A stretch of 34,778 bases of DNA, taken from the NCBI GenBank assembly GCA_903959175.1, contig CAJBVW010000266.1, positions 1-34,778 of the forward strand, in the 5' to 3' direction. The translations under genes and the position numbers were made by a program. Source of the stretch: an uncultured Pseudomonadota bacterium. Its GTDB lineage: Bacteria > Myxococcota_A > UBA796 > SXON01. The notes below the pieces were generated by a model. It was given only the letters and a program-made list of their open reading frames with translations. It searched no databases and had not been told where the DNA came from. Of the stretch, positions 1 to 8,373 are shown one piece after another; the first letter of the stretch is position 1; each line of letters opens with the position of its first letter.

Positions 1-882
1 ACGATGCGCGAGGTGTCGGACAAGAACTACCAGGCGAAGCTCCTGCTCTACGAGAGCCTGGAGGCGCTGGTGCGCGTGCTCCCGCGGGACCTCGCGCTGC
101 TCCAGAACAACCGCAAGGTGGAGCTGTACCCGTACCAGACGAACTCGTGGTGGTACGTCGGCTTCAACGCGGCGCACGCCCCCTACGACGACGTCAACGT
201 GCGCAAGGCGCTCTCCGCCCTGATGGACGTCCCGGGCCTCCTCGCGCCCGTCGGCACCGGGGACGTGCTCTCCGGCCCCTTCGTGAAGTCGAGCCCGTAC
301 TACAACCACGAGGTCACCCCCGTCGCGAAGGACGCCAACGCCGCCGCCGCGCTGTTCGCGGCCGCCGGCTACACCCAGGTGGGCGGGGCGTGGAGCAAGG
401 GCGGCAAGCCGCTCACGATCCGCATCGCCGCACACCAGTCGCTCGAGAGCGCGCAGGAGGTGACAATCAACCTCCAGAGCCAGCTCCAGAACGCCGGGTT
501 GACCGTGAACGTCGAGTTCCTGGACGACGCCGCGTGGAAGAGCCGCGTGTGGCGCGACCACGACTACGACCTCATCCTCTCGCAGTGGACCTTCGACCGC
601 AACGAGGACGTGCGCGAGCAGTTCTACAGCACCGGCGCCCGCAACTTCACCGGGTACAAGAACCCCCAGGTGGACGCCCTGCTCGACAAGGCCCGCGACG
701 CGACCGACCCCTTCGTGCGCAAGACCGCCCTGCGCGAGGTCCACAAGCGCGTGCACGACGACGCGCCGATGATGTTCCTGTGGACGCTCGACAGCTACGC
801 CGCCCTCTCCGTCAAGGTGAAGAGCGTGGTGATCCACCCATTCTACTTCTTCTCCTTCGCCAACGGCTGGCAGATGAAGTGA
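1..882 (+). CDS. ABC importer substrate-binding protein, family 5 (5' end cut by window)
   Basis: This is the C-terminal half of an extracellular solute-binding protein of the SBP_bac_5 class, which delivers peptides, nickel or related solutes to an ABC importer. The reading frame is open from base 1, so the signal peptide and N-terminal lobe lie outside the window. About 293 residues are visible, against roughly 500-540 for the family. The family's lobe-crossing region is recognisable in GFNAAHAPYDDVNVRKAL, and the end has the usual WTLDSYAAL-type segment before a final aromatic strand. The stop overlaps the GTG start of the first permease (879-881), and four more transporter genes follow, so the role is clear from context. 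The substrate cannot be read from the sequence. Confidence 0.9.
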   Translation, partial: TMREVSDKNYQAKLLLYESLEALVRVLPRDLALLQNNRKVELYPYQTNSWWYVGFNAAHAPYDDVNVRKALSALMDVPGLLAPVGTGDVLSGPFVKSSPYYNHEVTPVAKDANAAAALFAAAGYTQVGGAWSKGGKPLTIRIAAHQSLESAQEVTINLQSQLQNAGLTVNVEFLDDAAWKSRVWRDHDYDLILSQWTFDRNEDVREQFYSTGARNFTGYKNPQVDALLDKARDATDPFVRKTALREVHKRVHDDAPMMFLWTLDSYAALSVKVKSVVIHPFYFFSFANGWQMK

Positions 883-1916
883 CGGGCCCGGCGCCCGTCA
901 CCGCCCTCGCGGACCCCTCCCTCGACCCGAGCGGCGCGGCCCTCGCAGCGGCCTCTCCCTCGCGCCGCGGCCTCCGCCTCCTCGGGGCCGTGGGCGCGCG
1001 CGTGGGCACCTTCGTCGCGACGGTCGTGGGCGCCGTGCTCGTCGTGCAGGTCCTCCTCTCGCTCGCGCCTGGGGACGCCATCGATCTGCTCCCCAACGGC
1101 GAGGAGCTGCGCGCCGGCCTCTCCGCCGAGTGGGGCCTCGATCGCCCGCTGCCCGAGCGCCTCCTCGCCACCCTCGGCAACCTCGCCCGGGGGGACCTCG
1201 GCACCTCGCTCACCTGGCGCCCCGGCGCGTCCGTGGCGGAGCTCGTGGCGGACACCGGCGCCCGATCCCTCATGCTGCTCGTGCCCGCGCACGTGCTCGG
1301 GGTGACGATGGCGGCGCTCCTCGGCGCGTGGAGCGCGCGCGCCACGGCCGGGGGCATGCGCCTCTTGCGCCTCGTGCAGCTCGGCTCGGTGGTGCCGGCG
1401 TTCCTGGCGGCGTACCTGCTGGTGACCGGCATCAACGCCGCGATCTGGGCGCTCCTCGAGCGCGGCCTCATCGAGCGGCCCGAGTGGTTCGCCCTCCCCG
1501 ACACCCCGAGCGCCGTGCGCACCGCCCTCGCCGTGGGCGTGCTCGCCGTCGCGTCCGGCGGCCTCACCGAGATGCACGCCGCGTGCGACGCCGAGCTCCG
1601 CCGGCTGCGCGTCGCCCCCTTCGTGGACGCCGCCCGCGCGCGCGGGGCCGCGGCCTGGCCGGTCGTCCTCCACAACCTCGTGCCGCACCTCGCGGACCTC
1701 GCCGCCTCCCGCGCCGCGTGGCTCCTCGGCAGCCTCGTCGTCGTGGAGAAGCTGCTCCTGTTCTCGGGCGCGGGCGCCGCGCTCTGGCAGGCGTGCCGGA
1801 TGCGCGACTACCCCGTCGCCATCGGCATCACGCTCGTCGCCGCGATCGTCGTGGCGGGGACGCGCCTCGTGGCGGACCTCGTGCGCCTCGCGGTCGACCC
1901 TCGGCTCCGCACATGA
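879..1916 (+). CDS. ABC importer permease, DppB/NikB type
   Basis: First inner-membrane permease of the peptide/nickel-class importer, 345 residues. The GTG start at 879 overlaps the binding-protein stop (GTGA), and this is the only start consistent with the family N-terminus. A hydrophobic helix at about residues 41-62 is followed by the conserved APGD. The periplasmic segment contains GLDRPLPERLL and GNLARGDLGTS, as in DppB and NikB. The cytoplasmic EAA-like loop that docks the ATPase is seen as DAARARGAAAWPVVLHNLVP. The roughly 40-residue N-terminal tail before the first helix is longer than usual and rich in Ala, Pro and Ser. The stop overlaps the next start (ATGA). It pairs with the second permease downstream. 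Confidence 0.92.
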   Translation: MTGPAPVTALADPSLDPSGAALAAASPSRRGLRLLGAVGARVGTFVATVVGAVLVVQVLLSLAPGDAIDLLPNGEELRAGLSAEWGLDRPLPERLLATLGNLARGDLGTSLTWRPGASVAELVADTGARSLMLLVPAHVLGVTMAALLGAWSARATAGGMRLLRLVQLGSVVPAFLAAYLLVTGINAAIWALLERGLIERPEWFALPDTPSAVRTALAVGVLAVASGGLTEMHAACDAELRRLRVAPFVDAARARGAAAWPVVLHNLVPHLADLAASRAAWLLGSLVVVEKLLLFSGAGAALWQACRMRDYPVAIGITLVAAIVVAGTRLVADLVRLAVDPRLRT

Positions 1917-2716
1917 GCGCGCGCGCGGTCGGGATGGCCCTGCTCGGGGCGGTGATCGTCGCATGGGGGCTTGCGCTCGTCGCCCCCTATGACGTCGTCG
2001 CCGACGTGGATCCCACGCGCGCCAGCCTCGCCCCGAGCCTCGCCCACTGGCTCGGCACCGACCACCTCGGGCGCGACGTGGCGTGGCGCCTCCTCCTCGG
2101 CAGCCGCGCCTTCGTGGCCCCCGCGCTCCTCACCGCGGCCGTCGCGGGGATCGTGGGCGGCGCGGCCGGCGCCCTCGCGGGCTGGTTCGGCGGCCCGATC
2201 GCGGCGCTCGTGCGCTACGGCTTCACCGTCGGCGCGTCCGTCCCCCGCTTCGTGTTCGTGCTCCTCGCCGGCGCCATCTTCGGGGCCGCCCCCACCGTGC
2301 TCGCCGTCGCGACCGGCCTCGCGTGCGCCCCCGCCGTCGGCGAGGGCGTGCGCTCCCGGTTGGACGAGCTCCGCCGCGCCGAATTCGTGCTCGCCCTGCG
2401 CGCCCACGGCGTGCCCGAAGCGCGCATCCTCCTCCACCACCTCCTCTGGGTGAACGCGCGCGGGCTCGTCCTCCGCCACCTCTTCCAGGCCTTCGGCTTC
2501 TTCCTCGTCGTCGAGACTACCCTCTCCTACCTCGGCGGCTTCGGCGTCCAGGAGCCCACCCCGTCGTGGGGCAACATGCTGGCGTTCGAGTTCGGCATCC
2601 CGGACGGCAACGCCTTCGCGTGGATGGCGCCGGCGCTCGCGATCTGGGCCGCCGTGCTCGGCACCGCGCTGCTCGGCCAGGACCTCGGCCGGGCGGAGGG
2701 CGCGGACGGTGGATGA
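1913..2716 (+). CDS. ABC importer permease, DppC/NikC type
   Basis: Second permease of the importer, 267 residues, close to NikC in length. The ATG at 1913 overlaps the previous stop by four bases. The hallmark N-terminal motif of this subfamily, HWLGTDHLGRDVAWRLL, follows the first helix. The EAA-type ATPase-contact loop appears as LALRAHGVPEARILLHHLL, and the conserved PSWGNML occurs near the C-terminus. About six hydrophobic segments are evident. The 3' end overlaps the ATPase gene by eight bases. A dipeptide, oligopeptide or nickel substrate is equally possible. Confidence 0.92.
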   Translation: MSARAVGMALLGAVIVAWGLALVAPYDVVADVDPTRASLAPSLAHWLGTDHLGRDVAWRLLLGSRAFVAPALLTAAVAGIVGGAAGALAGWFGGPIAALVRYGFTVGASVPRFVFVLLAGAIFGAAPTVLAVATGLACAPAVGEGVRSRLDELRRAEFVLALRAHGVPEARILLHHLLWVNARGLVLRHLFQAFGFFLVVETTLSYLGGFGVQEPTPSWGNMLAFEFGIPDGNAFAWMAPALAIWAAVLGTALLGQDLGRAEGADGG

Positions 2717-3467
2717 GCTCGTCGCCGAGGGGCTCCGCATCGACGCGGGCGCGCGCACGCTGGTGGAGGACGCCTCCTTCCACGTTGGGGCCGGCGAGAT
2801 CGTGGCGTTGGTGGGCTCCTCCGGCTCCGGCAAGACCGTGACCGCCCGGGCGCTCCTCGGCATGATCCCCTTCGCGCCGGGCCGCGTCGCCGGCCGCGTC
2901 GCCGTGACCGTCGGCGGCGTGACCACCACCCCGCGCACCGACGCCGACTTCCGCCCCCTCCGCGGGGGCGCCCTCGGCCTGCTCTGGCAGGACGCCCGCG
3001 CCGCGCTCGACCCGCTCCGCACCGTCGGCGCGCAGGTCCTCGCCGCCGCGCGCCTCGCCGGGATCACCCCCCCGGCCGCCGAGCTCCTCGCCCGCGCCGG
3101 CTTCCCGGACCCCACGCGCGTCGCCCGGCTGTACCCCCACGAGCTCTCCGGCGGCATGGCCCAGCGCGCCGCGATCGCCGTGGCGCTCGCGCGCGACAGC
3201 CGCTTCCTCGTCGCGGACGAGCCCACCACCGGCCTCGACCCCTCCGTCCAGCGCGAGATCCTCGCCCAGCTCTCGGCCCTCGCCGCCGCCGGCCGCGGCC
3301 TCCTCTTCATCACGCACGATCTGCGCCTCCTCCCCGGCTTCGCCACGCGCGTCGTCGTGATGGACCGCGGCCGCACCGTCGAAGAAGCCACGTCCATCGC
3401 CGACCTCACGGGCGCGGGGCGCCTCCTCGTCGAGGCCACGCGCAAGGTGGCCGGGGGCGTGTTGTGA
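2709..3467 (+). CDS. ABC importer ATPase, DppD/NikD type
   Basis: Cytoplasmic ATPase that powers the importer, 252 residues, starting at a GTG. All nucleotide-binding motifs are intact: Walker A GSSGSGKT (residues 36-43), Q-loop Gln94, signature LSGGM (146-150), Walker B FLVADE (166-171) and switch His203. The protein is about the length of NikD (254) and lacks the C-terminal oligopeptide extension of DppD/OppD (about 320-330 residues), so the compact nickel-type architecture fits better. That does not prove substrate. It overlaps the upstream permease by eight bases and the next ATPase by four, so its translation is probably coupled to both. Confidence 0.93.
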   Translation: MDELVAEGLRIDAGARTLVEDASFHVGAGEIVALVGSSGSGKTVTARALLGMIPFAPGRVAGRVAVTVGGVTTTPRTDADFRPLRGGALGLLWQDARAALDPLRTVGAQVLAAARLAGITPPAAELLARAGFPDPTRVARLYPHELSGGMAQRAAIAVALARDSRFLVADEPTTGLDPSVQREILAQLSALAAAGRGLLFITHDLRLLPGFATRVVVMDRGRTVEEATSIADLTGAGRLLVEATRKVAGGVL

Positions 3468-4228
3468 CCGTCCCGCTCCTCCACCTCCGCGGCCTCGAGA
3501 AGCGCTACGGCGGCATGCTCGGCCCCGCCACCGTCGCCGTCGCCGGGGTGGACCTCGACGTGTTCCCCGGCGAGGTCGTCGGGCTCATCGGCGAGAGCGG
3601 CTGCGGCAAGACCTCCCTCGTGCGCGCCGCGCTCGGGCTCGTCCGTCGGGACGGCGGGACCGTTCGCGTGCTCGGTCAGGACCCCGCCGACCTCGGCGGC
3701 GCCGCGCTCACCGCGCTGCGACGGCGCGCCCAGCTCCTCCTCCAGGACCCCGGCGCCTCGCTCAACCCAGGCCTCTCGCTCCGCGCCACCATCGCCGAGT
3801 CCGCGCGCGTCCACCGCCCCGACGCGCCCTCCGCGGTCGCCGACGCGCTCGCCCGCATGGACCTCTCCCACCGCGCAGACGCCTACCCCCACCAGCTCTC
3901 CGGCGGGGAGCGCCGCCGCGCCACGCTCGCGATGTTGTGGCTGGCCGACCCCGAGCTCACCATCGCCGACGAGCCCACCGCCGGCCTCGACGCCGCGCGC
4001 AAGGCCGAGGTCCTCGATCTGTTGCTGGAGCGCCGCCGCCCCGGCGCCGGCTTCCTCCTCATCTCCCACGACCTGCCGCTCGTGCTCTACGCCTGCACGC
4101 GCATCGTCGTGATGAGCCACGGCCGGCTGGTCGACACGTTCACGGCCGACACCCTCGCGGACGCCCCGCGCCACCCCCTCACCCGGCGCCTCCTCTGGGC
4201 CGCCGGCATGCTCGCGGAGCCGGCATGA
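3464..4228 (+). CDS. ABC importer ATPase, DppF/NikE type
   Basis: Second ATPase of the importer, 254 residues, starting at GTG 3464 within the previous gene's last codons (GTGA). Walker A is GESGCGKT (43-50), Q-loop Gln94, signature LSGGE (145-149), Walker B LTIADE (165-170) and switch His202, so it should be catalytically competent. The GESGCGKTS variant is typical of DppF/NikE partners. Like its neighbour it is short and lacks the C-terminal oligopeptide extension. It completes a full set of binding protein, two permeases and two ATPases. The stop overlaps the start of a secreted protein gene (ATGA), which suggests the operon continues. Confidence 0.93.
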   Translation: MTVPLLHLRGLEKRYGGMLGPATVAVAGVDLDVFPGEVVGLIGESGCGKTSLVRAALGLVRRDGGTVRVLGQDPADLGGAALTALRRRAQLLLQDPGASLNPGLSLRATIAESARVHRPDAPSAVADALARMDLSHRADAYPHQLSGGERRRATLAMLWLADPELTIADEPTAGLDAARKAEVLDLLLERRRPGAGFLLISHDLPLVLYACTRIVVMSHGRLVDTFTADTLADAPRHPLTRRLLWAAGMLAEPA

Positions 4229-5433
4229 TCGCCCTCGGCCTCCTCCTCGCGATCCCCGAACTGCACGCCCAGGAGGCGGACAAGAGCGTGCGCCACCACG
4301 TCGCCCAGGCGCGGCAGTTCGTGAAGAACAAGTGGTACGACGACGCCGCCACCGAGATCGAGGCCGCCCTCGCGGCGCCCGAGGGCGGCGAGAGCTTCGA
4401 CGCGCACTGGATCGGCGCGCAGGTCTACTACGAGCAGGTCCAGGTCGACCGCGCCCTCGTCCTCGCCGACCGCGCCGCGCTCCTCGCCCCCAACGCCGAG
4501 GCCCGCGAGCAGGTCGTGAGCTTCGCGGCCTTCCTCCACGCCACCTTCGGCTATGTGGGCCTCTCCGGGCCCCAACCGGGCATGACCTCCCGCCTCCAGC
4601 TCGAGGTCACCTCCGTCGTCTTCGACGCCGACCTGAAGCGCCTCATCACCAAGCTCGCCGTCTCCGTCCGCGAGCCGACCGCGCTCCCCACCCGCCTCTC
4701 CCTGCCCGAGGGCGAGTACCGCATCAACGGCGCCGTCGTGACCGTCCGCCCCGACGCCACCACCCCGCTCGTGCTCGAGCCCCGCCAGGTCGGCGCCCGC
4801 GGCATGGCGTCCCTCCAGCGCACCCGCCTCGAGGTCGCGGCCGGCACCTCGGTGCTGTTCGGCGCGCGCGTCGCCAACCTCGACACCGGCGGCGCGTTCG
4901 AGCTCGCGCTCAACCAGCCCGTCGGCCCCGTGCTCCTCGGCGCGGTCGGCACCTTCGACCTGCGCGCCTACGACGCCGGCGGCACCGACACCGCCACCGA
5001 TCTTCACGCCTGGAGCGGCGGCCTGCGCGTCGGGAAGGAGCTTGCGCTCGGCGGGCCCCTCACCCTGCGGCCCTCCCTCGGCGTACGCTATGGGTTGGTG
5101 CCCGGCATCGGTTTTACGTGCGACGAGGCCGACGGTGCGCTCGCGTGCGTGCCCGTGGGCGAGGGCACCGGCGACGTGGAGATCTACGCCCTCGGCCGGG
5201 CCGTCACCCCCTTCGTCGAGCTCTCGCTCGAGTACCGCGCCGCCGGTCGCGCCAAGGCCGTGGGCGCGGGCGTGAAGGCCACCGTGGAGGAGCACGTAGG
5301 TACCGTGGCCTCCCCCGGAGAAGCCGTGCTCTACGACGCCCCCGACGCCGCCCCCCTCCCCTACGACGCCGCGCCCGCGACCTGGACCGCCACCGGCCTC
5401 CGCCTGCTCGCCAACATTAGCTTCGCCTTCTGA
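4225..5433 (+). CDS. Secreted helical-repeat plus beta-rich envelope protein, likely outer-membrane associated
   Basis: 402 residues, unrecognised as a named family. The ATG at 4225 overlaps the ATPase stop and gives a short signal peptide ending near LHAQEA (cleavage around residue 15). Residues about 18-100 look like TPR-type helices (KNKWYDDAATEIEAALAAP, then DRALVLADRAALLAPNAEA). The rest is beta-rich, and the last 120 or so residues alternate hydrophobic and polar positions and end in LLANISFAF, a terminal aromatic typical of outer-membrane barrels. The overlap with the importer suggests co-expression, so a role near the transporter is possible but unproven. A single disulphide pair is possible around FTCDEADGALACV. 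Confidence 0.6.
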   Translation: MIALGLLLAIPELHAQEADKSVRHHVAQARQFVKNKWYDDAATEIEAALAAPEGGESFDAHWIGAQVYYEQVQVDRALVLADRAALLAPNAEAREQVVSFAAFLHATFGYVGLSGPQPGMTSRLQLEVTSVVFDADLKRLITKLAVSVREPTALPTRLSLPEGEYRINGAVVTVRPDATTPLVLEPRQVGARGMASLQRTRLEVAAGTSVLFGARVANLDTGGAFELALNQPVGPVLLGAVGTFDLRAYDAGGTDTATDLHAWSGGLRVGKELALGGPLTLRPSLGVRYGLVPGIGFTCDEADGALACVPVGEGTGDVEIYALGRAVTPFVELSLEYRAAGRAKAVGAGVKATVEEHVGTVASPGEAVLYDAPDAAPLPYDAAPATWTATGLRLLANISFAF

Positions 5434-5449
5434 TCCGGAGCCCCCCTCC

Positions 5450-6532
5450 ATGCTGTCGCTGCTCCTCGCCTCCTCCCTCGCGCTCGCCCAGGCCCAGCCG
5501 CTCGCCCAAAGGATGTCCCCCGAGGCCGCGGGTAATTGCCAGGTGCCGAATTGGTCGGCCGACGGGAACCAACTCTCGTGGGAGCTGAACTTCCACGATC
5601 GCAAGATCGTCGAGCTGTGGGTCTCCCCCGGCTACGCCGGTGCCACCCCCCGCCGCATCGTGCCCGTCACCCGCGGATCCAGCGCGATGACCGCCGGCTT
5701 CGACGTTGCGGGCAGCGAGACCGTGGCGCACGAGCTCTCGTGGGCGCCCGCGTCGCTCAAGCGCTTCGTGTACGCCAGCAGCGGCAGCACCCAGGACTAC
5801 GACCTCTACATCGACGGCGGCGGGCCCGTCGCCCAGGCGGCCGGCGCCGACGGCACCGGGGCGTGGAGCCCCGACGGCAAGTGGATCGTCTTCACCTCGG
5901 CGCGCACCGGCCAGGGGGACCTGTACCTCCTCGACGTCGCCGCGCTGGAGAAGGCCCCCCTCAAGCTCACCGGTGACCCCACCGCCTCCGAGCTGTTCGC
6001 CGCGTGGAGCCCCGACTCCCAGAAGATCGCGTTCGTCGGCCACACCCAGAAGGGTGACAACATCTACCTCATCGACAACATCAACTTCCCCGCGCCCCGC
6101 GCCATCACCGCGTGGGAGCACACCCAGACGCGCCCGACGTGGAGCCCCGACGGCACGATGATCGCGTTCTTCTCCAACCACACCGACATCAACCGGTTCG
6201 ATCTGTACGTCACACCCGTCTCCGGCACGCCCACCCTCGTCGCGACGGACGTGGCGCTCAACGACGACGGCCCCGCGTGGACGCCCGACTCCAAGCACCT
6301 GATCTACGTCAAAAAGGACGAGCAGAGCTTCGATCCGGTGTACGCCGCCCCGGTGCGCCAGCCCTCCCAAGCCAAGGTGATCGCCACGGGCACCGTCGGC
6401 AACGGTGACCTCGACGTTGCCAAACGTCCGGACGGGAAGGTCTGGCTCGCGGTCGTGGCACAAGGGCTCACGAACGACAAGAAGCGGGACTTCAAGAAGG
6501 TGTATGCGTTGCCGTTGAGTGGGTTGCCGTAG
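5450..6532 (+). CDS. Secreted TolB-like six-bladed beta-propeller protein
   Basis: 360 residues with a signal peptide (LLLASSLALAQAQP). PD40/TolB-type blades repeat with Trp at about residues 98, 139, 186, 231 and 277, roughly 46 apart, each followed by a W-[ST/A]-P-D/A pattern such as WSPDGKWIVFTSAR and WSPDGTMIAFFSNH. An earlier WSADGNQLSW at residue 35 probably completes a six-bladed propeller. TolB itself acts in the periplasm with Pal, but it carries an extra N-terminal domain that I do not see here. This is therefore a TolB-like propeller rather than TolB. GGAG lies nine bases upstream of the start. It follows the barrel-like gene by 16 bases, probably in the same operon. Confidence 0.75.
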   Translation: MLSLLLASSLALAQAQPLAQRMSPEAAGNCQVPNWSADGNQLSWELNFHDRKIVELWVSPGYAGATPRRIVPVTRGSSAMTAGFDVAGSETVAHELSWAPASLKRFVYASSGSTQDYDLYIDGGGPVAQAAGADGTGAWSPDGKWIVFTSARTGQGDLYLLDVAALEKAPLKLTGDPTASELFAAWSPDSQKIAFVGHTQKGDNIYLIDNINFPAPRAITAWEHTQTRPTWSPDGTMIAFFSNHTDINRFDLYVTPVSGTPTLVATDVALNDDGPAWTPDSKHLIYVKKDEQSFDPVYAAPVRQPSQAKVIATGTVGNGDLDVAKRPDGKVWLAVVAQGLTNDKKRDFKKVYALPLSGLP

Positions 6533-6547
6533 GGCGTGGGGGACGGG

Positions 6548-6934
6548 ATGGATCTCCACGAACAAGCCGCGGTCGTCGCCGCGGGGGTCCTTGGGCTGGT
6601 CGCGGTGTTCCAACTCGCGCTGTCCGCCGGGGCGCCCCTGGGCCTCGCTGCGTGGGGAGGGCGCCACCGTGTCCTCCCGACCCGGTTGCGCGTGGGGAGC
6701 GCGGCCGCGGCCGCCGTGCTGTGTCTCGCTGCGTGGGTGGTCCTCGTCCGCGTGGGGCTCCTGGGGCCGGGTGAGGCCTCGCTCCCGATTCGATTGGCAA
6801 CGTGGGTGTTCGCCGCGATGTTTGGCTTGAACACGCTCGGCAACGCGGCGTCCACGAGCCGGGTCGAGCGGCGCGTGATGACACCGGTCACGGTGCTCCT
6901 GTGCGTGTGCTTCGGCGTGGCCGCGCTCGGATAG
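6548..6934 (+). CDS. Small four-helix membrane protein of unknown function
   Basis: 128 residues, almost entirely hydrophobic, with about four membrane helices (roughly residues 8-30, 46-66, 75-93 and 103-125). I chose ATG 6548 over an in-frame GTG at 6536 because it is an ATG with a G-rich stretch just upstream. The segment MFGLNTLGNAASTSRVERRVMTPV has an Asn/Ser-rich loop followed by charged residues and a TP at the head of the last helix. I associate this pattern with a widespread uncharacterised small membrane family, but I cannot name it. It sits 15 bases after the propeller gene in the same direction. No function can be assigned. Confidence 0.65.
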   Translation: MDLHEQAAVVAAGVLGLVAVFQLALSAGAPLGLAAWGGRHRVLPTRLRVGSAAAAAVLCLAAWVVLVRVGLLGPGEASLPIRLATWVFAAMFGLNTLGNAASTSRVERRVMTPVTVLLCVCFGVAALG

Positions 6935-6948
6935 GCGGGCACGGGGGC

Positions 6949-6973
6949 GCACCGGCTGGCGCCGGCCGGGTGC
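6949..6973. terminator. Possible hairpin between convergent genes
   Basis: An imperfect GC-rich hairpin: outer arms GCACC (6949-6953) and GGTGC (6969-6973), inner arms around GGC/GCC, with one bulge. It lies 14 bases after the small membrane gene, in the 208-base gap before the convergent methyltransferase gene. There is no T-run, so it is not a classical intrinsic terminator. A second potential stem (CCCCC 7041-7045 with GGGGG 7052-7056) lies further on. I see no gene in the rest of 6935-7142. Confidence 0.3.
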
Positions 6974-7142
6974 TATCGGTCGGCGCGGACGCCGCCCGAC
7001 GGAGCCCGGCGGGGCGCCGGTCCCCGCCCTTCGGGTGACGCCCCCTTGCGCGGGGGTGTAGAACTCCTGGATGAGGCCCCGCCCTTCATGCACGAGGAAC
7101 CCCCGGCAGGCACCTACCCGCCGCGAATGACACACACCGCGA

Positions 7143-7838
7143 TCACCCGCGCGCCCGCTCCGCAAACCACCCGCGGATGAGCGTGGCTTGGAAGCACGGC
7201 ACGGGCGGCGAGAAGCCCGCGTCCGCGATCATCTCCTCCACCTCCGCGGGGCCGTGCGCGGCGACACCCCGCCCGAACGCGGCGCGGAAGGCGGGCTTGC
7301 GGTCCTCGGGCATGCCGGCCACGTCGAGCCAGAGGGCCATCAGCGGCTCGAACGAGGCGGCGCCCACGTCGGCGCAGAGGTCGGCGTTGAAGAAGCGCCC
7401 GCCGGGCTGGACCCGCGCGGCGATGTCCGCGAAGTACGCCCGGCGTGCAACCGCGTCCGCCAGGAAGTGGGACACGAGCACGCTCGTCGCCGCGTCGAAG
7501 CCCTCGGCCGCGAGCGACGAGACGAGCCCGACGTGGAACTCACACCGGTCGGCGAAGCCCTCCGCCGTGGCGCAGCGGCGCGCGACCGCGAGCATCCCCT
7601 CGGACGGATCGACGAGGGTGAACCGCCACCGCGGAAAGAGCGGCGCGAGGAAGCGCGCCTCCGCCCCGGTGCCGGCGCCCACGACGAGGATGCGCGCGGC
7701 GTCGGGGAGCCCCGCGAACTGCCGGCGGATCAGCAGGTGGAGCGTGTCCTTGATGGGGAGGATGTGCTCGAGGTTGCGGTCGTACGCCTCGGCGTGGGTG
7801 GCGTTGAAGGCTTGGGTGACGGGGGGCGGGGTGGACAT
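7143..7838 (-). CDS. Class I SAM-dependent methyltransferase
   Basis: 231 residues. The glycine-rich SAM-binding motif I is ILVVGAGTGAEARFL, followed by the motif II acidic strand end FTLVDPSEGML. These are standard for class I (Rossmann) methyltransferases that act on small molecules. The substrate is unknown. The ATG at 7838 is two bases after the Rrf2 regulator stop, with a GGAG in the end of that gene six bases upstream, so the two are almost certainly co-transcribed. I read the regulator as controlling the pair through the inverted repeat at 8301-8321. The N-terminus (VTQAFNATHAEAYDRN) resembles methyltransferases that often sit beside small transcription factors. Confidence 0.85.
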   Translation of the reverse strand: MSTPPPVTQAFNATHAEAYDRNLEHILPIKDTLHLLIRRQFAGLPDAARILVVGAGTGAEARFLAPLFPRWRFTLVDPSEGMLAVARRCATAEGFADRCEFHVGLVSSLAAEGFDAATSVLVSHFLADAVARRAYFADIAARVQPGGRFFNADLCADVGAASFEPLMALWLDVAGMPEDRKPAFRAAFGRGVAAHGPAEVEEMIADAGFSPPVPCFQATLIRGWFAERARG

Positions 7839-7840
7839 GG

Positions 7841-8302
7841 CTACTCCGAGGCACGGATCGTTTGGGTGTGTAGACCGCGGGCGAGGACGCGGCGCTCGAG
7901 GTCCTCGGCCAATTCGGCGAGGGTGACTTGCTCCAGGCGGGCCAGGAGCAGCGCCTCGGCTTCGCGGAGCGCGACGTCCAGCGCGCCGTTGACCGCCTGC
8001 TCGACGAGGCACCCCGGGACGCGGCTCCGGACGCCGACCGCGAACACGGAGGGCCCGCCGAGCGCGGCGTGGACGTCCCGGACGGTCACGGTGGAGAGGT
8101 CACGGGCGACGGACCATCCCCCGCCCCGCCCCTTCTCGGCGCGGACCAGGCCCGCCTCGCGCAGGCCGGCCATCGTGCGCCGCACGACGACGGGGTTGGC
8201 GTTCAGACACCGGCCCAGCTCCTCGGAGGTGACGGGGCCGGGGCGCCGCGCCAGGTGCAGCAGGGCGTGGAGCGCGGACGAGAGGCGGCGGTCGAGATTC
8301 AT
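7841..8302 (-). CDS. Rrf2-family transcriptional regulator
   Basis: 153 residues. The N-terminal winged helix matches the Rrf2 family: LHALLHLAR, then TSEELGRCLNANPVVVRRTM (recognition region, about residues 25-44) and the wing GLVRAEKGRGGGWSVARD. Iron-sulphur members such as IscR and NsrR have three conserved cysteines in the C-terminal half. Only Cys98 is present here (VPGCLVEQ), with another at 32 inside the DNA-binding domain. A cluster like that of IscR is therefore unlikely, and a thiol-sensing or ligand-binding type is more plausible. It heads a two-gene operon with the methyltransferase. A perfect inverted repeat overlaps its own start codon, which suggests autoregulation. Confidence 0.88.
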   Translation of the reverse strand: MNLDRRLSSALHALLHLARRPGPVTSEELGRCLNANPVVVRRTMAGLREAGLVRAEKGRGGGWSVARDLSTVTVRDVHAALGGPSVFAVGVRSRVPGCLVEQAVNGALDVALREAEALLLARLEQVTLAELAEDLERRVLARGLHTQTIRASE

Positions 8303-8321
8303 GTAACTCCATCTATTACAT
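8301..8321. promoter_or_regulatory. Inverted repeat ATGTAA-N9-TTACAT, candidate Rrf2 operator
   Basis: Perfect six-base arms at 8301-8306 and 8316-8321 are separated by nine bases. The left arm overlaps the start codon of the divergent Rrf2 gene (CAT at 8300-8302). The site is unusually AT-rich for this window. Rrf2 proteins are dimers that bind palindromes and often repress their own operon. The position is what an autorepressor site would need, blocking initiation or the promoter. That this repeat is the site is inference. Confidence 0.6.
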
Positions 8322-8373
8322 TACGGCGCCAGCGACACGCCCCTCACTCCCCCGCGGCAGGTGACCGGAGTGC

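Noticed and set aside
1808-4174. A 2.4-kb minus-strand open frame across the permease and ATPase genes
   Set aside because: It is a low-complexity antisense shadow of well-conserved transporter genes.
5450-6532. Calling the propeller gene tolB of the Tol-Pal system
   Set aside because: The N-terminal TolB domain and neighbouring tolQRA or pal genes are missing, so only the TolB-like propeller can be supported.
6935-7142. Possible structured RNA or tRNA in the hairpin-rich gap
   Set aside because: No cloverleaf, anticodon stem or T-loop consensus was found; only short GC stems and no conserved riboswitch core that I recognise.
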